Below, one piece after another: positions 1-7,607 of a stretch of 11,405 nucleotides of DNA. The translations under genes were made by a program, and so were the position numbers. Source of the DNA: Alphaproteobacteria bacterium (GTDB taxonomy: Bacteria > Pseudomonadota > Alphaproteobacteria > UBA8366); contig JASLSL010000259.1 in NCBI GenBank assembly GCA_030743445.1, positions 1 through 11,405 of the forward strand, written 5' to 3'. The number at the start of each line of letters is the position of its first letter. Within the stretch, counting starts at the first letter, position 1. The notes beneath the pieces were generated by a model. The model did not search any database. It was not told where the DNA came from and saw only the letters and a list, made by a program, of their open reading frames with translations.

Positions 1-345
1 GACGACTGGGACCCGTGCCACGGGCTCAAGATGCGTTACACCAATCCGCACGACGGCGGCCATGCGATGCCGACCATCGGCGCGTTCATCCAGCTCCTGC
101 CCAAGGGCTTCAAGACCGCGAGCTACCGCGCGACCGACGCCACCGTCTTCGTCGTCGTCGAGGGCACCGGCGAGACAAGGGTCGGGCGCAGGCGCTTCGA
201 GTGGGGCCCGCGCGACATCTTCGTCGCCCCCAGCTGGCGGCCGGTGGTGCATCAGAGCGACGGCGACGCGGTGCTGTTCAGCTTCTCCGACCGCCCGGTG
301 CAGGAAAAGCTCGCCCTCTGGCGCGAGAAGCGCGGCCGCGCCTAG
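1..345 (+). CDS. Gentisate 1,2-dioxygenase, C-terminal part (5' end outside window)
   Basis: This is the last 114 residues of a ring-cleaving dioxygenase that opens gentisate to maleylpyruvate using Fe(II) and O2 in the cytoplasm. The frame is open from base 1 and ends at TAG 343-345, so the start lies upstream. The visible part is the C-terminal cupin of a bicupin protein. It carries family-typical stretches: an RYTNP-DGGHAMPTI segment, QLLPKGFKT, YRATDATVFVVVEG, FEWGPRDIFVAPSW and FSDRPVQEKLALWRE. Full-length members are about 350 residues, so roughly one third is seen. In this family the Fe ligands lie mostly in the N-terminal cupin, so the active site cannot be judged here. Relatives acting on salicylate or 1-hydroxy-2-naphthoate share the fold, so substrate specificity is less certain than family membership. 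Confidence 0.9.
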   Translation, partial: DDWDPCHGLKMRYTNPHDGGHAMPTIGAFIQLLPKGFKTASYRATDATVFVVVEGTGETRVGRRRFEWGPRDIFVAPSWRPVVHQSDGDAVLFSFSDRPVQEKLALWREKRGRA

Positions 346-352
346 GCACAGA

Positions 353-379
353 CCCCGAATCCAAAATTTGGCCCCGAAT
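353..379. promoter_or_regulatory. Paired CCCCGAAT direct repeats around an odd palindrome
   Basis: Two exact copies of CCCCGAAT (353-360 and 372-379) are spaced 19 bases apart, about two helical turns. Between them lies the odd palindrome CCAAA-A-TTTGG (361-371). The arrangement resembles an operator read by a dimer or pair of dimers, but no known regulator site was recognised. It sits just after the dioxygenase stop codon and about 125 bases before the PAS gene. Confidence 0.2.
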
Positions 380-382
380 GAA

Positions 383-403
383 CCGCCCGGGCGGGATATT
401 TTT
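383..403 (+). terminator. Possible weak terminator after the gentisate dioxygenase gene
   Basis: A 12-base perfect palindrome, CCGCCCGGGCGG (383-394), lies 38 bases after the dioxygenase stop codon. It is followed within four bases by a run of five T (399-403). A stem of four G-C pairs with a CCGG loop is the realistic structure. The stem is short and the T run is displaced, so this is a weak candidate. The palindrome could instead be a protein-binding site upstream of the PAS gene. Confidence 0.3.
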
Positions 404-502
404 CCGGTCCGTGGCAAGAATTCGTTAACTACGCATCCATATGATTTCCACGTCGATCCCGATCGATCGCGGATTCACACCGAACTGGAGCCGAGTCAGG
501 CA

Positions 503-2101
503 ATGATTTGGGAATCAAAAGCTGCAATGTCGGTGATCGACGTCGCGGTCATTGGCGCGGTCGGTTATTCGCTGCTGAAATTCCGCGGATACAGGAAAGT
601 CTTTTCGCCCGTCAAGAAACGCGCCGGATTCGGCTTGGTGATCGCAGGCCTGTCGTCGATCGCCCTGTTCCATTTCAGCGATCTCCTGACCATGCACCTC
701 TTCCCGCTCTTCATGCCGATGCACGAAGCCATGACCTTCATGGAGAGATTGCACCTGGAGTACGAGTGGATCGTGACCCTGGTCGGCATCGGCGGCATCG
801 CGTTGGGCTTCGCGATCATCAGCAGGGACCTGGCCCGGGTTACCCAAGAGACCCGCGAGAACGAAGTGCGGTTCCAGGATATGGTCGAGGCGACGGCGGA
901 CTGGTTCTGGGAGATGGATGCCAACCTCAAGTTCACCTACCACTCCGACCGCTATTTCGACGTCACGGGTTTCCGGCCGGAGGACAAGATCGGCACATCC
1001 CGTACGCGCTATTCGGATTCGAACGACAGCGCGGACGCGAATAAATGGAGCGACCACTTCGAAGACCTGAAGGCGTACAGGGCCTTCAAGGATTTCGAAT
1101 ATTCGTTCGAAACGCCGGACGGTAGCGTTTGCCACGTCCGCGTCAGCGGTCTGCCGATCTTCGACGCGGACGGCGCCTTCCGGGGATATCGCGGGACCGG
1201 AACCGACATCACCGAGCAGAAACGCGCCGAAAAGGCTTTGCAGAAGAGCGAACAACGGCTCCGCGATATCGCCAACGCCGCGTCCGACTACTTCTGGGAA
1301 ACCGACGAGGAATTGCGTTTCTCGTATGTGTCCGAACGGTTTTTCGAGGTCACGGCGCTTCGCAGCGTGGACATCCTGGGCAAGACGCGCTGGGACTTCC
1401 ATCAAGCCAACACCGAGGACGGACTTTGGCGCGAGCATCGCCAGACCATGGAAGCCCACAAACCGTTTCGCGATTTCGTCATTCCCTATCCGGGAGCCGA
1501 CGGGTCGACCCTTTATGCCTCGGTCAGCGGGGTGCCGGTGTTCGGTGAAAAGGGCGCCTTCATGGGCTACCGGGGAACGTCGAGCGACATCACCGAGCGC
1601 ATGCGCGCGGAGGAGAAACTGCGCGAAAGCGAAAGCCGCTTCCATGACTTCGCCGATGCCGCCTCGGACTGGTTCTGGGCGATGGACGGGAATTTACGCT
1701 TCAACTATATCTCCGAGCGCTTTTCCGAGGCCGTCGGTCTTCCGCCGAGGTACCTGCTCGGCAAGACACGGCGGGACCTCCTCAGATTGCGCGATCCGGT
1801 AATCGGCGACGTGGCGACCGAGGAAGACTGGCAGCGGCATATCGAGGACCTCGACGCGCACAAACCGATTCGCGATTTCAGACACTCGCGTGTCTTGTCC
1901 GACGGCCGTGTCATTCACCTGGCGATCAACGCGAAGCCGATTTTCGACGCGGACGGGGAATTCACGGGTTATCGCGGGACCGGCACAAACATCACCGAAC
2001 AGGTGAACCGGGAAATCATCCTGACCGACCAGGAAGAGCAGCTTAGAGAGGCCCAGGCGCTCACCCGAGCGGCGGAAGGCGCACGATCGAAATCGATGTG
2101 A
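503..2101 (+). CDS. Membrane-anchored triple-PAS protein lacking an output domain
   Basis: The 532-residue product appears to be a signal-sensing protein with no recognisable effector. ATG 503 is preferred: the frame is open much further upstream but overlaps the dioxygenase gene there, and GGAG at 487-490 gives a weak ribosome site. ATG 527 is an alternative. Hydrophobic segments lie near residues 11-27, 42-62 and 89-106, followed by three PAS/PAC units at about 123-240, 250-368 and 377-502. Each begins with a D-W/Y-F-W-E/A-x-D motif and ends with G-Y-R-G-T-x-x-x-I-T-E. PAS2 and PAS3 share the LGKTR-x-D segment. A short helical tail (503-532) ends in ARSKSM. In related histidine kinases that tail runs directly into the FLANMSHELRTP-type H-box, which is absent here in all forward frames. 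It could be a truncated kinase or diguanylate cyclase relative, or a stand-alone sensor partner. Confidence 0.85.
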   Translation: MIWESKAAMSVIDVAVIGAVGYSLLKFRGYRKVFSPVKKRAGFGLVIAGLSSIALFHFSDLLTMHLFPLFMPMHEAMTFMERLHLEYEWIVTLVGIGGIALGFAIISRDLARVTQETRENEVRFQDMVEATADWFWEMDANLKFTYHSDRYFDVTGFRPEDKIGTSRTRYSDSNDSADANKWSDHFEDLKAYRAFKDFEYSFETPDGSVCHVRVSGLPIFDADGAFRGYRGTGTDITEQKRAEKALQKSEQRLRDIANAASDYFWETDEELRFSYVSERFFEVTALRSVDILGKTRWDFHQANTEDGLWREHRQTMEAHKPFRDFVIPYPGADGSTLYASVSGVPVFGEKGAFMGYRGTSSDITERMRAEEKLRESESRFHDFADAASDWFWAMDGNLRFNYISERFSEAVGLPPRYLLGKTRRDLLRLRDPVIGDVATEEDWQRHIEDLDAHKPIRDFRHSRVLSDGRVIHLAINAKPIFDADGEFTGYRGTGTNITEQVNREIILTDQEEQLREAQALTRAAEGARSKSM

Positions 2102-2196
2102 GGCGCCGGGCCGACCGGCAGTCCTGTCCGATCCAACGGATCAAGCGGTCGCGGCCGCCACGACGGCGCTACGACCCGCGCTGAAAGCTGTTTTCG

Positions 2197-2220
2197 CCTG
2201 GCCCGGGTCCTGGCCCGGGT
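2197..2220. repeat. Two tandem copies of a 12-base repeat
   Basis: CCTGGCCCGGGT occurs twice head to tail (2197-2208 and 2209-2220) and is followed by a degenerate start of a third copy (TCTGG). It lies in the 259-base gap between the PAS gene and the efflux operon. Each copy contains the palindrome CCCGGG, so it could bind a protein or fold as RNA. The same 12-mer also occurs inside the PAS gene at 829-840, where it is coding. Nothing else gene-like was seen in the gap. Confidence 0.5.
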
Positions 2221-2360
2221 TCTGGAACGAATAAGATGTTGGCAGATCGATGCGGTTGGGCTTAATTCCTGTCCGAGGACCGAAGAACCCAAGCTAATAT
2301 GCCGTGGGGACGGCGCTCCGGAGGGCGGGCGCCGCCTCGTACACCTACTTGGTCATTGCC

Positions 2361-3488
2361 ATGCGCTTGCGTTCGCAGTTCGTCATCACCGCTATGTTGG
2401 CCGTCCTTCTGGCGGCCGGCTGGTTTTGGCTCGCCGACGTTCGCGACGCGGCGCAGTCGCGCGAGCCGTCGCACAAGCGGCCCAATGCGACCGCCGTTCT
2501 GACCGAGCCGATCGAGCTCGCCGCCGACAAAGTGGTGGTTCGCGCGATCGGCACCGGCGAAGCGCTCAAATCCGCTTCGATCCATCCTTCCGTTGCCGGC
2601 GAGGTGATAGCGGTCACGTTCAAGGGCGAGCAACGGGTCGCCAAGGGCGTCCCGCTGATCCGGCTCGACGACAAGCACCAGCGGCTCGCGGTTCGACTCG
2701 CCGAGGTCGCCGTGGTGGAGGCGAGGCGCCAGGTAGAGCGCCTGGAGCGGTTGGCGCCGACCGGGGCGATCTCGGTCGCCCGGCTGCAGACCGCTCAGTC
2801 CGAGCTCGAAAGCGCCGAGCTGCGGCTCGACCAGGCCAAGGCGGCGCTCGAGGACCGCACCGTCCATGCGCCGTTCGACGGCATCATTGGCCTGACCGAG
2901 ATCGAAAGGGGCGACCGGGTTACCGAGGAAACGGTGATCGCGACGCTCGACGACCGTTCCCTCATCCTGGTCGAGTTCAACTTGCCCGAGGAATATGCCG
3001 GCCGGATCAAGGTCGGCGACCCGGTCTCGCTGCAGCCCTGGACCATGCCGGACAGGAAAATGCAGGGCATGGTTTCCGAGTTGGGCAGCCGGATCGATCC
3101 GGTGAGCCGCTCGCTCCGGGTCAAGGCGAAGATCGCCAATCCGGACGACGCGATCCGGCCGGGGACCTCGTTCGAGGTGCGCCTCGCGTTCAAGGGACGG
3201 TCATATCCGGCCGTGCGCGAGGTCGCCGTGCTGTGGAGCCGGGACGGCGCCTATGTCTGGCGCGTCACCGAGGGCAAGATCGAAAAGATCTTCGTCAAGA
3301 TCGTTCGCCGCGACAAGGGACGCATCCTGGTCGACGGACCGCTCGAGGCCGGCGATGTGATCGTGGTCGAGGGCGTCCAGGGCCTTCGCGTCGGCCAACC
3401 GGTCAAGGCCGCCCCGTTCGGTAAATCGAAGACCGGCAAATCCAAGGCCGGCAAATCGAAATCCCGGCCGCCGGCAGCCAAGTCCTGA
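2361..3488 (+). CDS. RND efflux periplasmic adaptor (membrane fusion protein)
   Basis: This 375-residue protein is the periplasmic adaptor of a tripartite RND exporter, joining the inner-membrane pump to an outer-membrane channel. An N-terminal membrane anchor or signal segment lies at about residues 7-24. It is followed by the first half of a lipoyl-like domain, an alpha-helical hairpin (about 105-165) rich in Glu, Arg and Ala, and the returning lipoyl half with the family-typical HAPFDG motif (PFDG at 171-174). Beta-barrel and membrane-proximal domains follow. The C-terminus is unusual: three Gly-Lys-Ser-Lys repeats from residue 354 and a basic Pro/Ala tail. ATG 2361 is chosen because it directly precedes the hydrophobic segment. 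It lacks a clear Shine-Dalgarno, and an in-frame GTG at 2304 is the alternative. TGA 3486-3488 shares its A with the pump start codon, so the two genes are translationally coupled. Confidence 0.92.
   Translation: MRLRSQFVITAMLAVLLAAGWFWLADVRDAAQSREPSHKRPNATAVLTEPIELAADKVVVRAIGTGEALKSASIHPSVAGEVIAVTFKGEQRVAKGVPLIRLDDKHQRLAVRLAEVAVVEARRQVERLERLAPTGAISVARLQTAQSELESAELRLDQAKAALEDRTVHAPFDGIIGLTEIERGDRVTEETVIATLDDRSLILVEFNLPEEYAGRIKVGDPVSLQPWTMPDRKMQGMVSELGSRIDPVSRSLRVKAKIANPDDAIRPGTSFEVRLAFKGRSYPAVREVAVLWSRDGAYVWRVTEGKIEKIFVKIVRRDKGRILVDGPLEAGDVIVVEGVQGLRVGQPVKAAPFGKSKTGKSKAGKSKSRPPAAKS
3420..3464 (+). repeat. Three tandem 15-base repeats in the adaptor C-terminus
   Basis: Three in-frame 15-base units (3420-3434, 3435-3449, 3450-3464) encode GKSKT, GKSKA and GKSKS. 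They form a lysine/serine-rich tail after the conserved adaptor domains. The unit is a multiple of three, so gain or loss of a copy would not break the frame. Confidence 0.85.
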
Positions 3489-6400
3489 TGGTCAGGTTCA
3501 GCGACCTGCCGTCGCTTTCGGTCCGCCGGCCGACGCTGGTCGTGGTCTCGAACCTCTTGATCGTGATCGCCGGCCTCGCCGCACTTCTCGGCATCGAGGT
3601 GCGCGAGTTGCCCGATGTCGACCGGCCGGTCGTTACGGTGCGCGCGTTCTTCGACGGCGCCTCGCCGGAAACCATGGACGCGGAAGTCACTAGCGTAATC
3701 GAGGGCGCGGTCGCGCGGGTTTCGGGCGTCAGAAGGATCAACGCCGCGAGCGAGGAGAACAACGCCCGGGTCCGCCCGGAATTCTCGCCGAGCGTCGATC
3801 TCGACGTCGCGGCGAACGACGTGCGCGAGGCCGTCGCGGGGATCGAGCGCGACTTGCCCGACGGTGTCGAGGAGATCACCATCGTCAAGGCGGACGCCGA
3901 CGCCCGGCCGATCGTTCGCTTGGCGCTGATCAGCGATCGCCTGTCCCAGGAGGCCTTGACCCGGCTCGCCGAGGACGAGGTCTCAGCCGAACTGTCTGCG
4001 ATTCCCGGCGTCGCCACGGTCGAACTGTTCGGTAACCAGGAAGAGGTGCTGCGGATCGTCGTCCGGCCGATGCGGCTCGCGAGCTATGGCCTCTCGATCG
4101 ACGACGTCGCGAAGGTCCTGAAAAGCACCAGTCTCGACGTGCCGGCCGGCAGCTTCAAATCCGACGACCAGTTGCTGTTGGTCCGGGCCGATGCTTCGGT
4201 GTGGCGGCCGGCCGATGTCGAGCGGCTGGCGCTGCGCGACGATGTCCGCCTCGGCGACGTGGCGCAGGCGTTCTACGGGCCGGCCAACGCCGAAAGCTAC
4301 AGCGTCCTGAACGGACGCAAGGTGGTCGGGCTCGGCATTGTCCGGCGGGCGAAATCCAACACCATCGCGATCTCCACAGCGGTGGACGAGGCGGTCGAGA
4401 CCCTGAACCGGCGCCTTGACGGCGTCGAACTGGTGAAGATCACCGACGATGCGCACTTCATTCGCAGCTCGGTGCGCGAAGTGATCGTCAGTCTCTCGAT
4501 CGCCGTCCTGATCGTGATCGCGGTGATCTATGCCTTCATGGGGGCGCTGCGCCCGACGATGATTCCCGCAATCGCGATTCCAATCGCCCTGATCGGCACG
4601 ATCGCCGCGATCTGGTTGCTCGGATTCTCGATCAACATTCTGACGCTGCTGGCGCTGGTCCTGGCGACCGGGATGATCGTCGACGACGCGATCGTCGTGG
4701 TCGAGAACATCCAGCGCAAGCGATCGGAAGGCGGCAAGCCGCTCGCTGCCGCGGTGATCGGCACCCGGCAGGTGTTCTTCGCGGTGATCGCCACGACGGT
4801 GACCCTGATATCAGTCTTCCTGCCGATTGCGTTCCTGCCGAGCACCGCCGGCAAGCTGTTCACCGAATTCGGCTTCGTGCTCGCGGTCGCGGTCGCGATC
4901 TCGTCCTTCGTGGCGCTTTCGCTTTGCCCGATGCTGGCGTCGCGCCTGCCCGACTTGTCGGGCGAGCCGGACGGCGGGAACCCGGCCTATCTGGTCAAGT
5001 TCGGCGACGTCGCCAACCGGGTCTACCGGCGACTGCTCGAATTCACGCTCCGGGCGCGGTTCCTGATCCTCGGCGGCACGGTTCTCATAGCCCTCGTCGC
5101 CGTCGCGATCTATCCGTCGATCGACCGCGAGCTTCTGCCGCGCGAGGACCGCGGCGCGATCATCATCATGATGCAGGGCCCCGACGGCGTCGGGCTCGAC
5201 TACATGGACCGACAGTCGGCCCAGGCCGAGGCTCTGCTCGAGCCGCTCCGCGAGCGCGGCGAGGTCACCAACATCCTTTCGATCGTCGGCCGCTGGGACC
5301 TGAACCGAAACTATATCGTCGCCCCGCTGGCGCCGTGGTCGGAACGAAGCCGCAGCCAACTCGAAATCGCCAGGGAATTGCGCGGATCGCTGAAGGCGAT
5401 CCCCGGGGCGACGGCGCGCATCCGCACGCCCAACAGCCTGAACCTGCGCCGCGCCGGCGGCAACATCGAGTTCGCCCTGACCGGGTCGAACTATCGCGAC
5501 ATCGCGGCCGCGGCCGACACGTTCCTCGAAGCGATGCACCAGCGCATCCCCGAACTCGAGGACCCGGAGATCGAGTTCCAGCAGACCCAGCCGCAATTGT
5601 CGATCAAGGTCGACCGGCGGCGGGCCGAGGACCTCGGCGTTCCGGTCAAGGGCATCGCCAGCACCCTGCGGGCCATGGTCGGCGGGTTCGAGGTGGCGGA
5701 GCTCAACGTCAACGACCGGTCGGTGCCGGTGTTGCTGACGTCCGCCGCCGGCGCAATCGACGATCCGAGCGATCTTTACAACCTGTTTGTCTCGACCTCG
5801 AAGGGGCAGTTGGTGCCGCTCTCCGCCTTCGTGACGCTCGAGGAGGTCGGTGTTGCGGCCGAGCTCGACCGCACCGCGCAGAAGCGCGCGGTCGAGATCG
5901 ACACGCCACTGCCGGCCGGCTACGGCATGCAGCGGGCGATCGACCAGATCGAGGCGCTTGCCGACGAGATTTTGCCGCCGGGCATCGGGCTGCGCTTCAT
6001 CAACGAGGCGGCGACCCTGCAGGACACCTCCTGGGAGGTGGCGATCATCTTTGCCTTCGCGGTGCTCGTCGTGCTGCTGGTGCTCGCGGCCCAGTTCGAG
6101 AGCATGCTGAGTGCGTTGGTCATCGTCCTGACGGTGCCGTTCGGCCTCGCCGCCGCGATCTTCGCGCTCAAGCTCACCGGCTCGACCCTCAACATCTACA
6201 GCCAGATCGGCCTGGTCATGCTGGTCGGCCTGATGTCGAAGAACAGCATCCTGGTGGTCGAGTTCGCCGACCAGCTGCGCGATCGCGGCTTGGAGGTCCC
6301 GGACGCCATCCGCGAGGCGGCGATGACCCGCTTGCGCCCGGTGATGATGACCATGCTCTCGACGGTGCTCGGTGCGCTGCCGCTGATCCTCGGCAGCGGT

Positions 6401-6610
6401 GCCGGTGTCGAGGCGCGTAGCGCGATCGGCTGGGTCGTGTTCGGCGGCCTCGGGATCGCCACGATCTTCACCCTGGTGCTGATCCCGGTTATCTACAGCC
6501 TTTTAGCGCCGCTGGCGCCGGCGCGCGCTCATGCCGGGGTGCGTCTCGACCGAGAGCTCCGGGACGCCGAGCAATCGATCGGGCCGGCAGTCGGCGAGCC
6601 CGCCGAATGA
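3488..6610 (+). CDS. RND family proton-driven efflux pump, inner-membrane subunit (AcrB/MexF type, HAE1-like)
   Basis: This 1040-residue protein has full family length (about 1030-1050) and would export drugs or other amphiphiles by proton antiport as a trimer. The first membrane helix is at about residues 16-36. A large periplasmic porter domain follows, then the helix cluster from about 330 on, a second periplasmic domain and the final helices from about 850. Proton-relay residues are present: Asp399-Asp400 in the GMIVDDAIVVVEN motif of TM4, Lys918 in the GLMSKNSILVVEF motif of TM10, and Arg950 in TRLRPVMMT of TM11. These match AcrB D407/D408, K940 and R971. The gene overlaps the adaptor by one base and has no separate ribosome site. 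It ends 13 bases before the stop codon of the convergent OmpA-like gene. The substrate cannot be read from sequence. No TolC-like gene is in the window. Confidence 0.95.
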   Translation: MVRFSDLPSLSVRRPTLVVVSNLLIVIAGLAALLGIEVRELPDVDRPVVTVRAFFDGASPETMDAEVTSVIEGAVARVSGVRRINAASEENNARVRPEFSPSVDLDVAANDVREAVAGIERDLPDGVEEITIVKADADARPIVRLALISDRLSQEALTRLAEDEVSAELSAIPGVATVELFGNQEEVLRIVVRPMRLASYGLSIDDVAKVLKSTSLDVPAGSFKSDDQLLLVRADASVWRPADVERLALRDDVRLGDVAQAFYGPANAESYSVLNGRKVVGLGIVRRAKSNTIAISTAVDEAVETLNRRLDGVELVKITDDAHFIRSSVREVIVSLSIAVLIVIAVIYAFMGALRPTMIPAIAIPIALIGTIAAIWLLGFSINILTLLALVLATGMIVDDAIVVVENIQRKRSEGGKPLAAAVIGTRQVFFAVIATTVTLISVFLPIAFLPSTAGKLFTEFGFVLAVAVAISSFVALSLCPMLASRLPDLSGEPDGGNPAYLVKFGDVANRVYRRLLEFTLRARFLILGGTVLIALVAVAIYPSIDRELLPREDRGAIIIMMQGPDGVGLDYMDRQSAQAEALLEPLRERGEVTNILSIVGRWDLNRNYIVAPLAPWSERSRSQLEIARELRGSLKAIPGATARIRTPNSLNLRRAGGNIEFALTGSNYRDIAAAADTFLEAMHQRIPELEDPEIEFQQTQPQLSIKVDRRRAEDLGVPVKGIASTLRAMVGGFEVAELNVNDRSVPVLLTSAAGAIDDPSDLYNLFVSTSKGQLVPLSAFVTLEEVGVAAELDRTAQKRAVEIDTPLPAGYGMQRAIDQIEALADEILPPGIGLRFINEAATLQDTSWEVAIIFAFAVLVVLLVLAAQFESMLSALVIVLTVPFGLAAAIFALKLTGSTLNIYSQIGLVMLVGLMSKNSILVVEFADQLRDRGLEVPDAIREAAMTRLRPVMMTMLSTVLGALPLILGSGAGVEARSAIGWVVFGGLGIATIFTLVLIPVIYSLLAPLAPARAHAGVRLDRELRDAEQSIGPAVGEPAE

Positions 6611-6623
6611 TCGGGCAGGCCGG

Positions 6624-7592
6624 CTATCTGTTGCCGATATTGACGAAGGTCACGCGGCGGTTCAGGGCCTGGCCTTCCGCCGTCTGGTTGCTGGCGACGG
6701 GTTTGGATTCGCCGAACCCCTTGGTCGTCGTGACCCGGCCGTCGACGCCGAAGCGTTCGGCCAGCATGCGCTGCACGCTCGCCGCCCGTCGGCGCGACAG
6801 CTCCATGTTGTAGGTCTCGGTGCCGGTGCTGTCGGTGTGGCCCTCGATCAGGATGCGCGCCTCGGTCAGAATGCTGTCCCGCAGGGCCTTCGCGACCTCT
6901 TCGATCTGGGCCAGCGAATCCGGGCGGATGCGGGCGGAATCGAAGTCGAACTGGATCTGGATATCGACGAAGGGTTCGGTCCGGCGGCTCAGCGACAGGC
7001 CACGGGTCCGGCGCGGCTTGGTCGTGAGCGACCGGGCGATCTGTTCCGCGGTCACGAACTTGCCGCCGCGAACCGGGTCGGCCGAGGGCCGTGAAGCGGG
7101 ATCGATGCCGGCGGTTTCCATCGCCAGCGCCAGCCGCGCCCGGTATTCCGATTCGTAGCCGGCCAGGCCCGAGGGGTCGCCGCGTTGGATTTCCGCCGGC
7201 AGGCCCGCGAGAAACATCTCATAGGCCGCGACGGCGCCCCTCGCATCGCCCCCTGCCGCGAGCACGTCGCCGAGCCCCGCGTAGGGGGCGATCGCGTTGC
7301 CGGCCGCGATCGCGCGCCGATAGAAGTGCTCCGCCTCGTCGAGCCGGTCGTTCGATTCCAGGATGACGGCGAGGTTGTTGAGCGCGCCCGCGTGCCCCGG
7401 GCAGAGCTCGATCATGCGCCGCAGCATGTCTTCGCGGTACGGTTTGCCTTGGTGTTGCGCGGCGATCGCGTCGGCCGCGGCGCAATCCTCGGCGTGGGCC
7501 GGCGAAAACGAGCCGGCCGCCGACACGATCAGGACAGCGGCCGCGGCCACGAGTTTGATGGCCGAAATCGGATTGCGGTTCGCCTTTGCCAT
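6624..7592 (-). CDS. Periplasmic TPR and OmpA-domain protein (peptidoglycan-binding)
   Basis: This 322-residue exported protein probably tethers an envelope complex to peptidoglycan. A Sec signal peptide ends near AHA/ED (34/35). Cys37 and Cys64 could form a disulfide. Residues about 50-135 form TPR-like helices (ALNNLAVILE, AEHFYRRAI, PYAGLGDVLAAGG, AVAAYEMFLAGLP), expected to bind a protein partner. The C-terminal OmpA-like domain (about 205-320) has the QFDFDSARI start, EGHTDSTG, LSRRRA, GFGESKP and NRRV motifs. Asp254 and Arg269 have the same 15-residue spacing as the diaminopimelate-binding pair known in OmpA. ATG is at 7592. A GAGGTGA site (7603-7609) overlaps the stop codon of the upstream lipoprotein gene, only 15 bases away, which indicates coupled translation in one operon. 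It has no beta-barrel, so it is not an OmpA porin. Confidence 0.88.
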   Translation of the reverse strand: MAKANRNPISAIKLVAAAAVLIVSAAGSFSPAHAEDCAAADAIAAQHQGKPYREDMLRRMIELCPGHAGALNNLAVILESNDRLDEAEHFYRRAIAAGNAIAPYAGLGDVLAAGGDARGAVAAYEMFLAGLPAEIQRGDPSGLAGYESEYRARLALAMETAGIDPASRPSADPVRGGKFVTAEQIARSLTTKPRRTRGLSLSRRTEPFVDIQIQFDFDSARIRPDSLAQIEEVAKALRDSILTEARILIEGHTDSTGTETYNMELSRRRAASVQRMLAERFGVDGRVTTTKGFGESKPVASNQTAEGQALNRRVTFVNIGNR

Positions 7593-7607
7593 TCGCGTCG
7601 GGTCACC

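Noticed and set aside
62..502. Upstream extension of the PAS reading frame to 62, giving a 679-residue protein
   Set aside because: The extension overlaps the gentisate dioxygenase gene in another frame, is rich in Ser/Arg/Pro shadow-type sequence, and contains no domain. The membrane segments begin only after ATG 503.
515..1645. Long minus-strand open frame (376 codons) opposite the PAS gene
   Set aside because: It is the antisense shadow of a high-GC gene; the plus strand has three clear PAS domains and the minus product has no recognisable motif.
829..2220. CCTGGCCCGGGT shared by the PAS gene (829) and the intergenic repeat (2197, 2209)
   Set aside because: The coding copy encodes an ordinary Asp-Leu-Ala-Arg-Val stretch and a shared 12-mer is within chance expectation. 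Only the tandem pair is kept as a feature.
2224..2257. GGAAC...GGTT as a possible general-stress (EcfG) promoter before the efflux operon
   Set aside because: The spacing of 25 bases is well outside the usual 16-19.
2262..2867. Minus-strand frame of 201 codons over the start of the adaptor gene
   Set aside because: It overlaps well-conserved adaptor coding sequence and shows no domain, signal or ribosome site.
4924..6420. Plus-strand frame of 498 codons inside the RND pump gene
   Set aside because: It is an Arg/Gly/Pro-rich out-of-frame shadow; the pump frame carries all family motifs.
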